NCBI GenBank assembly: GCA_947034885.2
Contig: OX344751.2
Location: forward strand, 41,817,082 to 41,881,081
From: Thuidium tamariscinum
Taxonomy: Eukaryota; Streptophyta; Bryopsida; Hypnales; Thuidiaceae
Reading direction: 5' to 3'
Length of the DNA stretch: 64,000 bases
The translations under genes were made by a program, and so were the position numbers. Every line of letters begins with the position of its first letter. Positions within the stretch are counted from its first letter, which is position 1. Positions 35,790 to 48,051 of the stretch are shown piece by piece. The notes beneath the pieces are model-generated. The model was not told where the DNA came from, searched no databases, and saw only the letters and a list, made by a program, of their open reading frames with translations.

Positions 35790-37316
35790 CTAGTGATGAA
35801 GATTCCTTCTCGTGCGATCGTAGCTACCCACCCACTCAGGTTCACTCAACAGGAGGTCACGATCCAAAAGATTACTAAAGCACTTCACTCTCAGAGCCAC
35901 GCTCTCCTGTGACGTGATGCGAGCCTGCCCCGCATACGTGAACGTCTCGGTCACGTACTGCGGCACGCTACGACCCAACTGCTGCAAGCCCCAGAGGTAG
36001 TTCCAGAGTGGGATGAGCACCGTATCCGTGACTTTGCCCTCGAAGGTGAAAGGGAATATGGCATTGTAATGGGGGTTGAGTATACTGCTCTCCGGACTGG
36101 AGTCGATGAGCAAGGTATTGGACGCGTTGGCCTTGACGGCGTGCCTGGAGAACGTGGACATGGGGTCTCGGTCCTTCCTCCACACTTTCTTGTGGAGGAC
36201 CTTGAGCCGTAGCACCCCCCTTGGGTGATTCACGAATTGCACGGACACCTCCCTTTGGAAGCAAGGATCCGGACGACTACCTGTGGGATGCACCATGCAA
36301 GGGACATTCCCAGTCGACATGCTCCGCAACATTCCCCGTCGATCCACGTACGACTCCTCGCAGATGCATAACAGGCGGGACTCCATCATGGTCAGGGTGA
36401 GACAATCCTCCATTGTCATGATCTCGACTTGCGGGGCCGGCATACCCGCGAAGAGGAACCTGGCGAGGGGGCGCCCGACGTACCCTGGCAATCTCGTCCA
36501 CACGACCACGTGGAAGTACTTGCACAGTCCTCGGAGGAAGTAGCGCATTCCGGAGCGACACTGCACGGTGTAGTCGCCAAAGACATGGCGCGTGCTCGGC
36601 CCGTAATCGGGCTCCGCCGTCGGTCCCTTGGGTCCCTGGAAATTCAACACCTGCCCCCCGATAAGCCGGGTCTTGCAGAGGACGCCTTCCATCTCCAAGA
36701 TGATGAAATATTTTTTCTTCGGGGGTCGTGCGGGGGAGGGCGCTGCAGGCAATGGCCGTGGAGTCTGCGCGTAGAAAAGCCCGTGCTCCCGCATCCGCTT
36801 GTCAGAATCCCATCGTCACGAGGATCCGTCTTAACAGCGGATATAGGGATGAATATAGGATCCTACTTTAAACGTCGGATGTGTCACCAAATACGGGATC
36901 CTAGTTCAAAAGCGATTAGACAACCACCGCATGATACTATAGCAAATAGAGGATGGAAAAGATATGGAACCTGACCTTCATGACGACGTCCGTAGTCTGG
37001 GCGACTTGAACGACTGCTCCTTCCGTGTAGACTAGAACCGCCCCGGCCGGCGGAACCTTTCTGTCGAGCTCCTCCGCCTTAGGAGTGGCGACCTCTAGCG
37101 CCACAAGAGCGACAACGTCCACCACAACAGCATCCACTACTATAGGATCGCCGACTTCCCTCTGAAGAAGAGCGTCTTCCACTGCAAGAGGTCGAGCGTC
37201 TTCCAAGGCGACGGGGGACAGCGTTGCATTTTCCCGTCGCCGAGGAGTGGAACTTGGGCGCCGTAGTGGCGCATCCGTGACAAGCCGTGGCATTGGAGCC
37301 TCGTCATGCAGCAAAG
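35790..37316 (-). CDS. NIF/FCP1-domain protein, probably catalytically dead
   Basis: Two exons on the minus strand join in phase: about 37316-36977 (start of exon taken from an AG acceptor; the true first exon may lie upstream) and about 36808-35790. The first exon is Val/Ala/Glu-rich without a known domain. The second holds an FCP1/NLI-interacting-factor fold: KKKYFIILEMEGVLCKTRL, RSGMRYFLRGL, YFHVVVWTRLPGYVG, NTLLIDSSPESSILNPHYNA and a C-terminal LWNYLWGL. Active members have DLDxT, where the first Asp is the phosphate acceptor, and later a DD pair. Here both Asp of the first motif are Glu (EMEGV) and the later pair is DS. It may be a pseudophosphatase or adaptor. It lies just downstream of, and co-directional with, the ParB-like gene. 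The frame is open to a TAG at 35790. Confidence 0.65.
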
Positions 37317-39546
37317 GAGCCTCACAACCCTAAATGAGAAAATGATGCAAATGTGACTACAACGACGAGGATGTACTCTAAGACGGACGCGTCTAGTACC
37401 AGACAAATTGCATGTTCACAATAAGACCTGACAAAGCGGAGGAGAAACTTCTTTTACAAAAAAGTTTCCAATATATTACAACTCGGATATTTACAATGGT
37501 TACGAACTGAATTGATTTCATTTACAATCGTGACAAAATGTTCGATGCATTAGCGCCTAGCCTAACATGCCGCAGTCTATTAACGTCCTACAAAAAAAGA
37601 GGGCCTTGTCACGCTCCATTGCTCTCCAGACTTGCTAGGACGACCTTCAATCGGCCCGACGAACGCCTTCACATAGCATCCACACCCAAACGTATGACCA
37701 AAACGATGGGTGCTATGTGGAGGGGTTACCCACCGCGGGAGCCTCGTCTCCTTCCACCTCCGAGGAAGCCGAGTCGACTGGAGCCTGGTCTTCACGCACC
37801 GCCGGAGGTCGCACCGGCACCGCCGTTGCCTGTAGAGGAGCATACTACTCGGTCAAGTTAGTGAAGGAGACCTCCATATCCCCCAAGTCCACATCCAAGT
37901 CATCGGGGTCCTCGTGGATGCTCGGACCCGGATCCACTTGAGCAACATGAACAAAAGGAAATTGACTGAGGACAAGGTCATCGCACTCTAGGTCGCAAGC
38001 AGCACTCACCGAGAGAGGCGAAGGATTCCCGGTGGCCATCATTCGCAGCCCCGACGCCGCGTCCGCTGTCCCAGAAGGGGAGTTCGTCGTGGACACCCCG
38101 GAGACGTCGTGGAGTTCACTTGCGGGATTGGGGTTGAGAGCGGACGATGCGACGGATGTCCCCGCCGAGGGTGTCAGCTTCATCAACTGGTCCTCCATCT
38201 TCTTGAGCATGTCATTCTACTCAGCCATCACCCTTGCCATCTCCAACTTCTTGGCCTTCCACCTTGCCTTCTTCTCCAACTCCCTCGCCTGATACTCCTT
38301 GTCCCTTTCCTCCCTCTCCTTCGTGAAGGCAACGATGGTCTACTCGCACTTCTCCAAGATTGTGGAGTTCTTCTTCCTGAGCCGCTCACTCATCATCTCC
38401 ACGTACGCGAGGCCCATCTTCACGTCCGGCTTCGACTCGGAGGTCGCACCCGCGCCCGAGCTTGACCCTCCTTGCGTGCCCGCCTCCGCCCCTTGCGTGC
38501 CCGCCTCGGCGTCGGCCATGACCTTGTACTCCTCCCTAGCCTTGGTCGCCTCAGAAAGTCGCTTCTCCAAAGCGTCGTCGTCGATGTCGTGAAGGTTGAT
38601 GGCCACATTGTCCTTTTGTCGTAGCACAGGAAAGCACAATTCCTTCTCTAAGGCGTTATAATGTACTAAATTAGCCTTAAAGTGACTCGTGTATCGTTCC
38701 CAAAGGATTTGGTCGAAAGTTGACAAAAGATCGGAACACGTTAGTGGTTACCCCAGCAAAACCCAAGCAAAAGACTAATCCGGTCTTGGTCTCAAAGGTT
38801 CCTAAGATGTCCTTAGACTTGACTTACCAGATCAATCCTTTATCTTTCCAAATTTAAATAGATATTGTACGAGTATGTTTCATTCGCGTTTATACTTATC
38901 CTTACTATATATATGAACTAAAGACCGGATGCTATGAGTTGGTCCAGTCCCTAAATTTAGTAACTGAATGTAAGTTTTACCTCGCTAATAAGAGGGATCT
39001 GCTTGTTTGGGCATTTAGGAAGGAAGCTTACTCCTATCCTTCAAGTTTTAAAGTGTCAGAAGTTCCACTTATAAGGAAAAAGAAACTATTACTACGACCA
39101 GATCGAAATACCTCACAACTGGACCGGGACCAATCCGACCCAGCAGGTCACGCAAGTACTCCTGCCTAATCCTAACAACGACTACAACGACAGATTACCC
39201 AATTAGTCTAAGCCTTGGTAGAATAAAGGCGGTAGCTTGTGCAAGAGAGCTGAATTTCCGAACTAGTCCTTCTTTCTTCTACAGAGACCGGATCACCATT
39301 CAGTTGGCATTTGGCCGGGTCCTCCCCAATCTCAAACCCAGACTCTACAAGTGTCTGTTCCTATAGAATACTCCCTAGGCCTATTTCAGAAAACACTGTG
39401 GGATCCTACACAAATTCCCTATCAAAACCGAATTCACTTTAAGTCCAGAGACCGGATAAACTGAACATCCAGGCACACATCTATCCACACAAGGCTACAA
39501 TTCTAACCATCACCACAAGACTTTGACAGGGTCCCATGCACATAGT

Positions 39547-39903
39547 CAGGGTTGTTCGTGTCACGTCATGTCTAGACGGACGTGACGTCAGGATGTGACG
39601 TGACGTTTTACATGAACAACGTCATGATGGAATATTTTAAAAATTTGAAGGAATTTTGCAAAACTCTTTACATAGAAGGTTGTACATTGGACTAATATGT
39701 TCAATAGGGGTAGTACAATTGATATTCCATTAATATTTGTAAGAAAAAATGAAACTAAAGTTCAAATTTTTTTGAAATTTTAGGGTTAGGGTTAGGGATG
39801 TCACTTTAGGGTTAGGGATGTCAAGATTCATGACGCGTCATGACGGACGTGACGTGACATCATGACGTAAAATGCCCATGTCACGTCTGGATAGACAACC
39901 CTA
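39547..39903. mobile_element. hAT-type MITE
   Basis: The ends CAGGGTTGT and ACAACCCTA are inverted repeats matching those of the foldback element at 16771. The flanks are the 8-bp duplication CACATAGT (39539-39546 and 39904-39911). Copy D has the empty site near 51049, so the insertion is certain. The interior has many TGACGTGACG/CGTGACGTCA motifs in both halves, plus a short telomere-like run (GGGTTAGGGTTAGGG near 39783). It has no coding capacity. Confidence 0.85.
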
Positions 39904-41538
39904 CACATAGTCCACTCCAGAGTGAATCAGAAAGGTTCTGACTTGTATTTGCAACACAAAAAACTTGCGAAAATAAGATAACATAATGCGCGCCCGGATT
40001 CAATTACGAACCGGGTTTAAATACTAAACTACCAGAAAACCTAAAAGTACAGACGGAATCAACCTTAGCCGCCAAGAATGCCACGTAACATTCCTCTACA
40101 ACTTGGGCAGGTTGACTTCCACAAAACTCCAAGAATACCAACAAAATAGGATCTCAGATCCTATTAATCTGGATCCGGTCTAGGTTCAAAACTACCTATT
40201 CTAAATATATTCTACTTTAGCCGCCTTCCTATCTACCTGGTGTTTACTGCTTCCCTACTTCCTCGCCTTCTTGACAGGCGATGCACCTTTCCGGGATGGC
40301 TACTTCTTCAGAGACCGATACATCTTGATGGGCTTGGGTTTCGGTTTGGTCTTACCCCGCGCCTTGGCCCTGGTCTGCTTGGTCTCTGCCAATACTTGGT
40401 TTGCGTCTGAGTACTGTTCTGACTCATCACCGGAGTCGGTCTCTTCCTCCGAGTCCTCATCTTCCTCGTCTGACTCCTCTTCCTCTTCATCCCGGGCCTT
40501 CCGCTTCACCTTGGATGTCTCCGTGGTCTTCTTCTTGAATCCGGTAATGGGCGGGTGGTGCACTATCTTGCTTTGTGGGGTCTGCTCTCCCACTTTCTCG
40601 GCGGTCCGGGCTGGTCCCTTGCTTGGTGACCCGGATCCGGATCCGGTCTTTAGTATGGAGCGGACCTGCACCGTCGCCTTGGTTTCCCCTCCGGTCTTCG
40701 GTTGTGTGACGACCGTGGGTGATGACTTGCTTGGAGAATCATCCAGCAAGGTGATGAACTTGGTCTTCTCCCTTGGTGGTGTAGTTCCCCGAATTATCTC
40801 CCTCAACACAATCAACTCGGGTTCCGGCTCCTTGGTCTTCTCGGGTTGAGAAACCCTGGGTTCTTCAATCCGGGTCGGTGGGACCGGTTCCTCCGCCACG
40901 GCTTCAGACCTAATCCCTTCTTCCTTCGCCGGTGCGGATGTGCCGGCTTCTACCTCGACAGCTGCTGGTGGTGGCTGATCCTTCGGCTGCTCCTCCTCCA
41001 TCTTTGGCTCTTCCGGTCCTGAGACCGGAGCAGAACCAGCTTGGACTTCCGTGACTACTGACCGCCACTTCTCCAACGCTGCCTCCATCTTCTTGTTGTA
41101 GGCCACCAGAGCTGTAAGCATCTAGGGACCCACCATTTTGCCTGCTTCCAACACCTTCCTGTCGAAAAGCATGGCCTTGTTGACGACCTCGCCCGGATGC
41201 GTGATGAACTCTCCGATTTCTCCGAGTGTGTTCCGGGCTTGTGTGGTGAGGCGTCTCTCTTCATCTAGCTCCTCCTTAGCGTGATGGAGCTCCCTCCTTA
41301 GGATTGAGACCTGATTCGTCAGCCGAAGTACCTCCTCTCTGTCCCGGCTATCATGTGCTTCCTGAATTAATTCCCCCAACACCTCCATGATCTTGGTGGG
41401 CGGGATAGAGCCTAGAGCGTGGCTTATGCCTCGCAACAACCCTCTCTCCTCTAGGTGGTGTTTCCTAAAGTCATCCAGGTCTCGCAGGATCTTTAGTAAG
41501 GGATCCTGTTCCCAGACCGGAACTACCTTCTAGGCTTC

Positions 41539-44500
41539 TGTGAGCCCTCGAGATGGCACTCAGGACTCTGGGTCCATTTTTCGCGATTAAATGGCAAAAA
41601 TTAGTCAAAATATTCAAGAAAAACACATAAAAAGAGTGTTAAGGGAGTTTTGGTGTCAGTCTATGCCAAAATGGTGGAAAACCAATTTAGATGGTGGAAA
41701 ATTTCTAATACTAGAAATTGGAATCATTCTAAGTCTCCAAAGCAAGTATATGTGAAGAATTAGTAATTTCGAGAGAAATAAGGAATAGAGAGTTAGTCAG
41801 TCCTAGCGAATGTCTGTGCAAAGTCAACCTTTTAAGGATGCATAAGACATACTGACTAAGCTAAAAGAGTCTACTACAAGCGTGGGAAGTTACCAGGGCT
41901 TAAGTTCAATTTTGGAAATAAATTGGATTTAAAGGTAAAACCACTACAATGGATTTGGAGAATTCGAATTTCACGAGACAAAAGATGGAGGATTGGAGAT
42001 TGAAGACTACAGAGAGGTGTTCCAAGGGTAGGAGCATGCCAGGAGCGAACAAGAATCAAACAATTGTCCAAGATTCCCGGGCATCGGGAATTAAATTGTC
42101 CAATTGGGCAAAGTAATTCCAAATTACTAAAATTAGAAAGGTGCAAGGTTGCGTGGGACTTACACCAAGAATCTAGGAGTGCCCTAGATGTTACCCAATT
42201 TATTTCGGATTTTTCCGAAATTCCACGTTGACTCCATGGGAAGTCAACCGCACATAGAAATGTTCGTAAAATCATAGAAATTACGTATGATGCGGTAAAA
42301 TCTCACTAAAAATTAGGATAGGTTTTTGTGTGCTTAATAAGCACCCGGTCAAGTTTGAAGACATTCCGACATTCCCAACTACCAAAACCGGCATCGACAT
42401 CGAAATTCACTGGAAGTTATAAGTTGGCGGCGGGTTGACCGGCGTATCAGGAGCGAATGATGTCCGATTGTCGCAAATAAGGGGTCATTCCTTACTCTCA
42501 CGGACATTCCTAACAATCCTGGCCTGACAGATTCATCAAATTGTACAAATCCTAAAAGTTAGATTTTTGACTTTTAATTGGAGTTACCGTAATTCCAATT
42601 TGGGCGCGCAAATGGCCTAGGAGTGAGGGGTGAGGGGTCCCTTAGGCTAATTGGGGTATTCTGAAGACAATGGCGCAGACGGTTTTCCGTTTCGAGTTGT
42701 TCCCTAAAAGATAGAGAGGGTCAGCTCTTAGTTTGACTTTTTAATCGTTAATTGCGGTTAATTAGAAGTGATTTTGGAAATATCTCTTGGAAAATCAAAG
42801 ATTGGATTTGGTCAAGATCTCTTTCTTGCGTAAAAAGCCATCTTTGGGCTAAAGAAAGACAATTTTCGAAATGACTTTGGATTAATTCGCAAAATATCTA
42901 GGTAGATTAGGGTTAATTCCAAAATATTTTGGGTTAAGATCTTGGATTTGATTTGGCCAAGATTTCTTTGACAAAATGGGGATGTTTTTAGAAATTTCCA
43001 CCATTAAACAACTAATATTTTGGAATTATATTAGGGTAGTTTAGGATAGAAAGTAACAAAATGTTTTCACTGGCAATTACCGAGAGGGGCTCGGCCACGG
43101 ATATATAAGGGCCCCCCTCGAGGTTGCCAGTACCCTTATTTCTCGCACTGACATTTCGTTACTCTTCTGTGCTACCAACGTGGTTGGAGCACCTCTTGGA
43201 CCAAAGATCTTGGCCAAGTCTTGTTTGCATTCAGTTCTTTGAATTTGAAGGCTTAGGGCCCCTTCAATTTTTATTCTTTTGTCACACATACTCCAAAGAC
43301 AAGGCCTCAATACTTTCTTTGTCACTAATTCACAGAAATTTTGAGCATTGAGCGCCAAAGTTCGGTTTAAACACTGTCATGTGTACCTCCTTTGGTTGCA
43401 AAATCCCAAAATATTAAGAAATTTTAAGAATTTAAAGTGAAAGTTCGGTTAAACACTGTCATGTGTACCTCCTTTTGCGAATAAGATTCTTAAAATACTG
43501 TCCGATAAGCCCCTTACGGCGAAGCTTTGACTTTGATTTAATCACAATAAAAGCCACTAAGGGACCAAACCGGTTTATCATTCCAAAATCACTCCACGAA
43601 TTGGGGTAAATGGGAATATGAGATAATCCCTAAACCACCACGACTTCAAAAGAGTGAAGAAAGTATAACACTAAACACTCTTTGTGGGGGCTCATTTGGG
43701 TTCAACTTATTTCTGCTTGGAAAAGATCAACCCATGATACTTCAAATTGGTAGATCATTAACCTTAGTCATTGGAGTCTTAATTTCCTATTATCCAAACT
43801 TCCAAAAAAATTAGTTAGTTAGTTTAGTTTAGTTTTTAGTTTTTTTGTTCATTATAGTTTAGATCATAAACCAAAAATTCAGTGAGATTATAGGACCAGA
43901 AAACCAGTCCAGGTCGGAGCAAAGGCGGACGGACCAGCAGCCGGGCTCAAAGGCGGACAGACCGGCCCCAGCCCCTCACACCCCGCCACGTGGCAGGCGG
44001 GCAGGGGCTCCGAGGTGGCCAGGCAGGGGCTCCGAGGTAGCCAGACAGGGCTCCGAGGTAGCCAGGTCCAAGGACTCCAAGGTAGCCAAGTCCAGGGACT
44101 GAGGGAGTTCGGAAGAGGTCCAGGACCAATTTTTTGGACACTCAAGTACCACTCTCACACAAGTTCAACTACTACTCAAGTAAGCAATCATAACTAACAC
44201 TCATCTCTCACATTGGGCGTAGTAAACACTAGATTTTGGACTAAAAACCAAAAGTCCCAACGGAAAGTTAAGACTCGTAGTTTGATTTTTCATCAAAAAT
44301 CTAATATTTGCAATATCCATCAAACTTCACTAATCAACTCTCATCACTCAAACTCCATAGCCAAACCTTGTTGCAACAACTTCAAATACAAGAGTGAAAG
44401 GTACGGGAGAAGTTAAGAGAGAATTAAGGTTGAGGAAGAAGCAACCCACGTGAAGGAATTAACAATAAACAATTAATAGTTGGGGAACATTACTATTGAA

Positions 44501-45557
44501 TTGGAATCATTTTTTGACCTTTGGATTTAAAAACTAATATTCAAGGAATCTTACTATAGATTTGGTTCACTTTCTTTAGGAATGTTCTACATTCTTTGGT
44601 AGTTAGTCATTAATTAGATTCTTAAAAGGTTTGGATTTTATGGTTTTGTTTTATTAGGCCTAATAAGCCAAAAAGGAAACAAACAAATTGACAACTAATT
44701 TCTTTACAAACTAACGCAAATTCAAAATTAATTAGATTTGAAAAGATTTGATGATAGTTTTTCGATTAAAATATTCTAATAAGCCAAAAAGGAAACAAAC
44801 AAATTGACAAACAATTTCGTTGGAATTAAAACAATTTCGAAAATCAATTGGATTTGAAAAGATTTGAAGGGAATTTCCACCCAAATTATTTTAATTCAAT
44901 TGGGAATTTCATCACATTGATTTCAAGAATTAAAGAAAATTAAAAACAACGAATAGTGAATTATTAGATTTCCATTGATTTCTTTAGAACCTTAACCATT
45001 TAGGTAGACTAGTTAAATTGCAGTAATTCCTAATTACCGGAGATTTAGGAATTAAAAGAATTACGCAATTAAATTAACGCTACATAACTTTAGTTTCTTT
45101 TAAAAACAGGACCAGATTAATTGACCCACAATGTGAGAATTATTATGGATTAGATGGAGAGCCGGGATGATTTTGATGGCGAGGTCGTGGGGGAGTATTT
45201 ACACATGATGATGTTTGACGACAGGACCATGGAGATCTACGCTGAGGAGGTAAACCGCTCACATTTGATTTTTATCCTTGTTGTTTTATTGTTAAGTTTC
45301 TTCTTACCAAATGCCTGGAATTAGATTTAGGTAATATCCTTTGATAGAATAGAATAGGGTCTCATTAGGTTGAATTTTAGAATAGAATAGATAGAATTAT
45401 AACCACGAAATTAGATTAGAAACACTAAAAAGACGTGACTAAAAGAGTTCATTGCTTGGAAGGCTTTCTTTTTCACCCAATTAGAAAGAAAACTCAATTA
45501 GACACAGGACCCGTGTGAAAAACTCTTAACTCGAGGGTGGAGTTAGGAGCGCTCACA
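41539..45557 (+). mobile_element. TG...CA-bounded LTR-class unit nested in copy C (fossil)
   Basis: The ends TGTGAGCCCTC and GAGCGCTCACA are flanked by the 5-bp duplication GCTTC (41534-41538 and 45558-45562). Copies A and D have the uninterrupted site. The 4019-bp unit has a TATA-like ATATATAAG near 43101 and no long coding frame. No paired LTRs are seen. Best read as a long solo LTR or a large non-autonomous element of a family different from A, C and D. Confidence 0.65.
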
Positions 45558-47096
45558 GCTTCCCCGGCTACTACAGGGTTCTCTAGAGGCGGATTCTCCC
45601 CTCCTACCTCGAGAACGTCGTCTTCCTCTTGCGTGCCTCCTTGCTGCCCTTCCTGACTCTCATCTTCGGAGTCACCCTCATCTTGGTCATTCTCAGCTTC
45701 CGGGTTTGCAATCTCATACTCTATCATTGCAGCCCCTACCTCGTAATCTTCCCTCTCCTTCTCTCTCAAGAGGTCTAACGATTGGTATAGATGAAACAGG
45801 AATGGTGAAATGGAAGAGGGTTTAGACTTCCCAATCCCTTTCACCATTCTGTTCATCCGGTCTCTCATGACTAACCCCTAATCTATTCTTCGGTCCCCCG
45901 ATAGCGCACCAAAGACTGTGTTGGCTACGGTGACCGTAATCCTGCTAGGCCTATCCGGGTTCAGGATCGCCATCATGAACCGCAATAGCCTCTTGTGTCT
46001 AGCAGACACACACTTGGCCACTGAAAAGCCGTCCTTCGGGTTGGTGGGCCTGCGGAACTTTCCCTGGTGGAATTTGTCCGTCCTGGTGCCCGTCGCATCT
46101 CCTCCTTGCTCGAAGGTGTACACCTTGCGCCACATAGCCGCGCTCCACTCCTTTGGCGGTGCCCGGACCGTCCCCTTCCACTCGTTGGTCTGGCCGGTCA
46201 GCAGCTCCTCTACCATCGCCTCATCCTTCAGGTTCCAAAGATGAGCTATGAACCCCTCGCAGCCCATCTGCCTGAGGTCTTCCTCCAGCTCCCGCTTCTC
46301 TTGCGCGTCAATCGGCACGACCGGATTCACATTTCGGAAGGCTAGAATTAGCTCTTCTTGCACCTCTTCTGCCATCGCTCACTTGACGCCTAAACTATCT
46401 AGGTGCGGTCCAACTTGACTGAACCTCCCGCGCTCAAGAACCTATTAGCTAGCGTAGGGCTAATCGCTCAACTATGTACCAGACCGGATTGACAGATTAT
46501 CTATCCCTTCTCTCTGTCTGTAGACCGAATATTCTATCTCTGGCCGGAAACTCTTTCTCGAATTGTGTGCAAGAAAGTGGCAGGACTTGGCCCTGCTTCC
46601 CTGGTCTTATACTTTTTCCCCGGCATTAATTACTGACCGTTAGGTTTAAACCAGTCTGGTCACGTGGGAGAGTTCCCGACGATCTCTAGACTCGGTAGCC
46701 ACTCATTGCCTATCCGGTCTCGGTCGCTAGGTGGGCGGAATCCGGGTTTTCTTACGCTGTCCCTTAACGTAGTTTCTAGTTTACGGTCTGGGGTTTTCCG
46801 GTTTCCGGTCTTGGTCCTAATTGTGCGTAAAAACTAAGAAAAAAAAAAAATGGGGATTGAATAGATCCCCCTTCCCGTATTTTGCTTAAGGACCTGCTTA
46901 GATGAATTCTAGGTTGCCACAGCGGGAGTTGGACTCGTTGAAGCACTGGAACGAGATCGAGCTCCAACACAACATCTGCAATATCAATCCACAATGAATT
47001 ATGTCAGAATGCAGACCGACATTACATCTGCGCAAGCGTCGTGAGATGGAACTGGAAATGCATGCTCCGGCAAGGCGAGAAGTAACGGGCGCTCAC

Positions 47097-47305
47097 CAAA
47101 CATGCGGAGACGGCCTTTGCACCGGCGAAGACAAGCATGACGGTTCCCTGATCTCGACAGAACTTGTCAATGAAGTGGAGGTACACCTCGTAGCGGAGTT
47201 CGCGAATAGACAGGAGCCACGGATAATCGTGGCGACAGACCTCCCGATGTCGTAAGAATTGCGGTCTATCCGGAAAAGCACGGGGCTTCTGGCTGTAGTA
47301 GATGT
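47097..47305 (-). CDS. Exon 3 of the ParB-like gene: candidate methyltransferase motif I
   Basis: The acceptor CATAG precedes 47305 and the donor GTGAGC follows 47097. Its phase (2 bases to complete a codon, then 69 codons) fits the phase-1 end of exon 2, giving D-IYYSQKPRAFPDRPQFL. The segment KFCRDQGTVMLVFAGAKAVS has the hydrophobic-strand-then-FAG shape of the AdoMet-binding motif of DNA methyltransferases (VLDxFAGxG). The next stretch, in one frame near 46972-46925, reads DVVLELD, like the acidic motif after it, but the splice phase as I see it gives a different frame. No DPPY- or PC-type catalytic motif was identified. Confidence 0.4.
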
Positions 47306-47855
47306 CTATGAAGTAAAAAGAAATGAAAAGAAACAATAAGCTATATAGCCAAAAGCTAAACCTATCACTTATCGAAAAGTATAAAGTCTAAACGAAAAGA
47401 TCTACAACTCAAACCTCACAACCTCAAACCTCAACCCTCGATTCTCAAACCTAACAGAAACGGTAGCACTCGAAGCCACCTCGAGTTTGCCTACCACACT
47501 CTCAAGCTTGAAGAACACACCCTCAGTATAAAACCAATATCAACAAAAAGAACAAAATACAACTTCAAACAAAAAGATGGCTCCCCAAACACAACCACTC
47601 AATTTCCAACTCCAAGTAATGGAAAGTAATCGAATACAAAAGAGACCAACCAAAAAGATGATCTAACATCCCATGTCCCATGATGAAGATGAATTCTAGG
47701 GGGAAAGGCCACCCTTTAAATACCCTCCCAAGACCTAACCTCCCGGTGAGATAGCCGCCAAAAAACCCTAACCTCCCGGTGAGACTAGCCACCAAAAACC
47801 CTAACCCATCAATACTTGGAATTTTCCTTGAATTAACTTAGATGCCTAAATTTAC
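47305..47855. other. Intron between exons 2 and 3 of the ParB-like gene
   Basis: Noncoding sequence from the donor GTAAAT at 47855 to the acceptor before 47305. It contains two near copies of CCCTAACCTCCCGGTGAGA (about 47735-47795). No palindromes of the array type are present here. Confidence 0.45.
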
Positions 47856-48051
47856 CTAATAGCCGGCCCACATCACGACACCGAGTCTTATACATGTCAT
47901 CCTCCGTGGTCAAGGCCTCGTCCTCAACCTCCGACAGTCGTGCCCCCGCATCCTTGACGTGAACTACTTTGGAGTTTACGTCTGACCGGGGAGATCGCTG
48001 CAAGTACATGATCTTGTCTTTGAACTTATACGAGGTGGACGGCTCGCCTTT

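Larger units (their letters stand above)
38617..46921 (-). mobile_element. LTR-class retroelement unit, copy C (fossil, with two nested insertions)
   Basis: Same family as copies A and D, on the minus strand. The 5' end TGTGGCAACC is at 46921 and the 3' end TGCTACGACA at 38617. The gag-like coding region falls in about 46375-45560 and 41540-40260. It is split by a 4.0-kb TG...CA unit (41539-45557) and carries a 357-bp hAT MITE (39547-39903). The flanking pentamers differ (CCTTT left, GCGGG right), so no target duplication remains. It is broken, with a few breaks besides the insertions. Confidence 0.75.

Noticed and set aside
39775-39835. Interstitial telomere repeat
   Set aside because: Only about three imperfect units are present, and they lie inside a hAT MITE.
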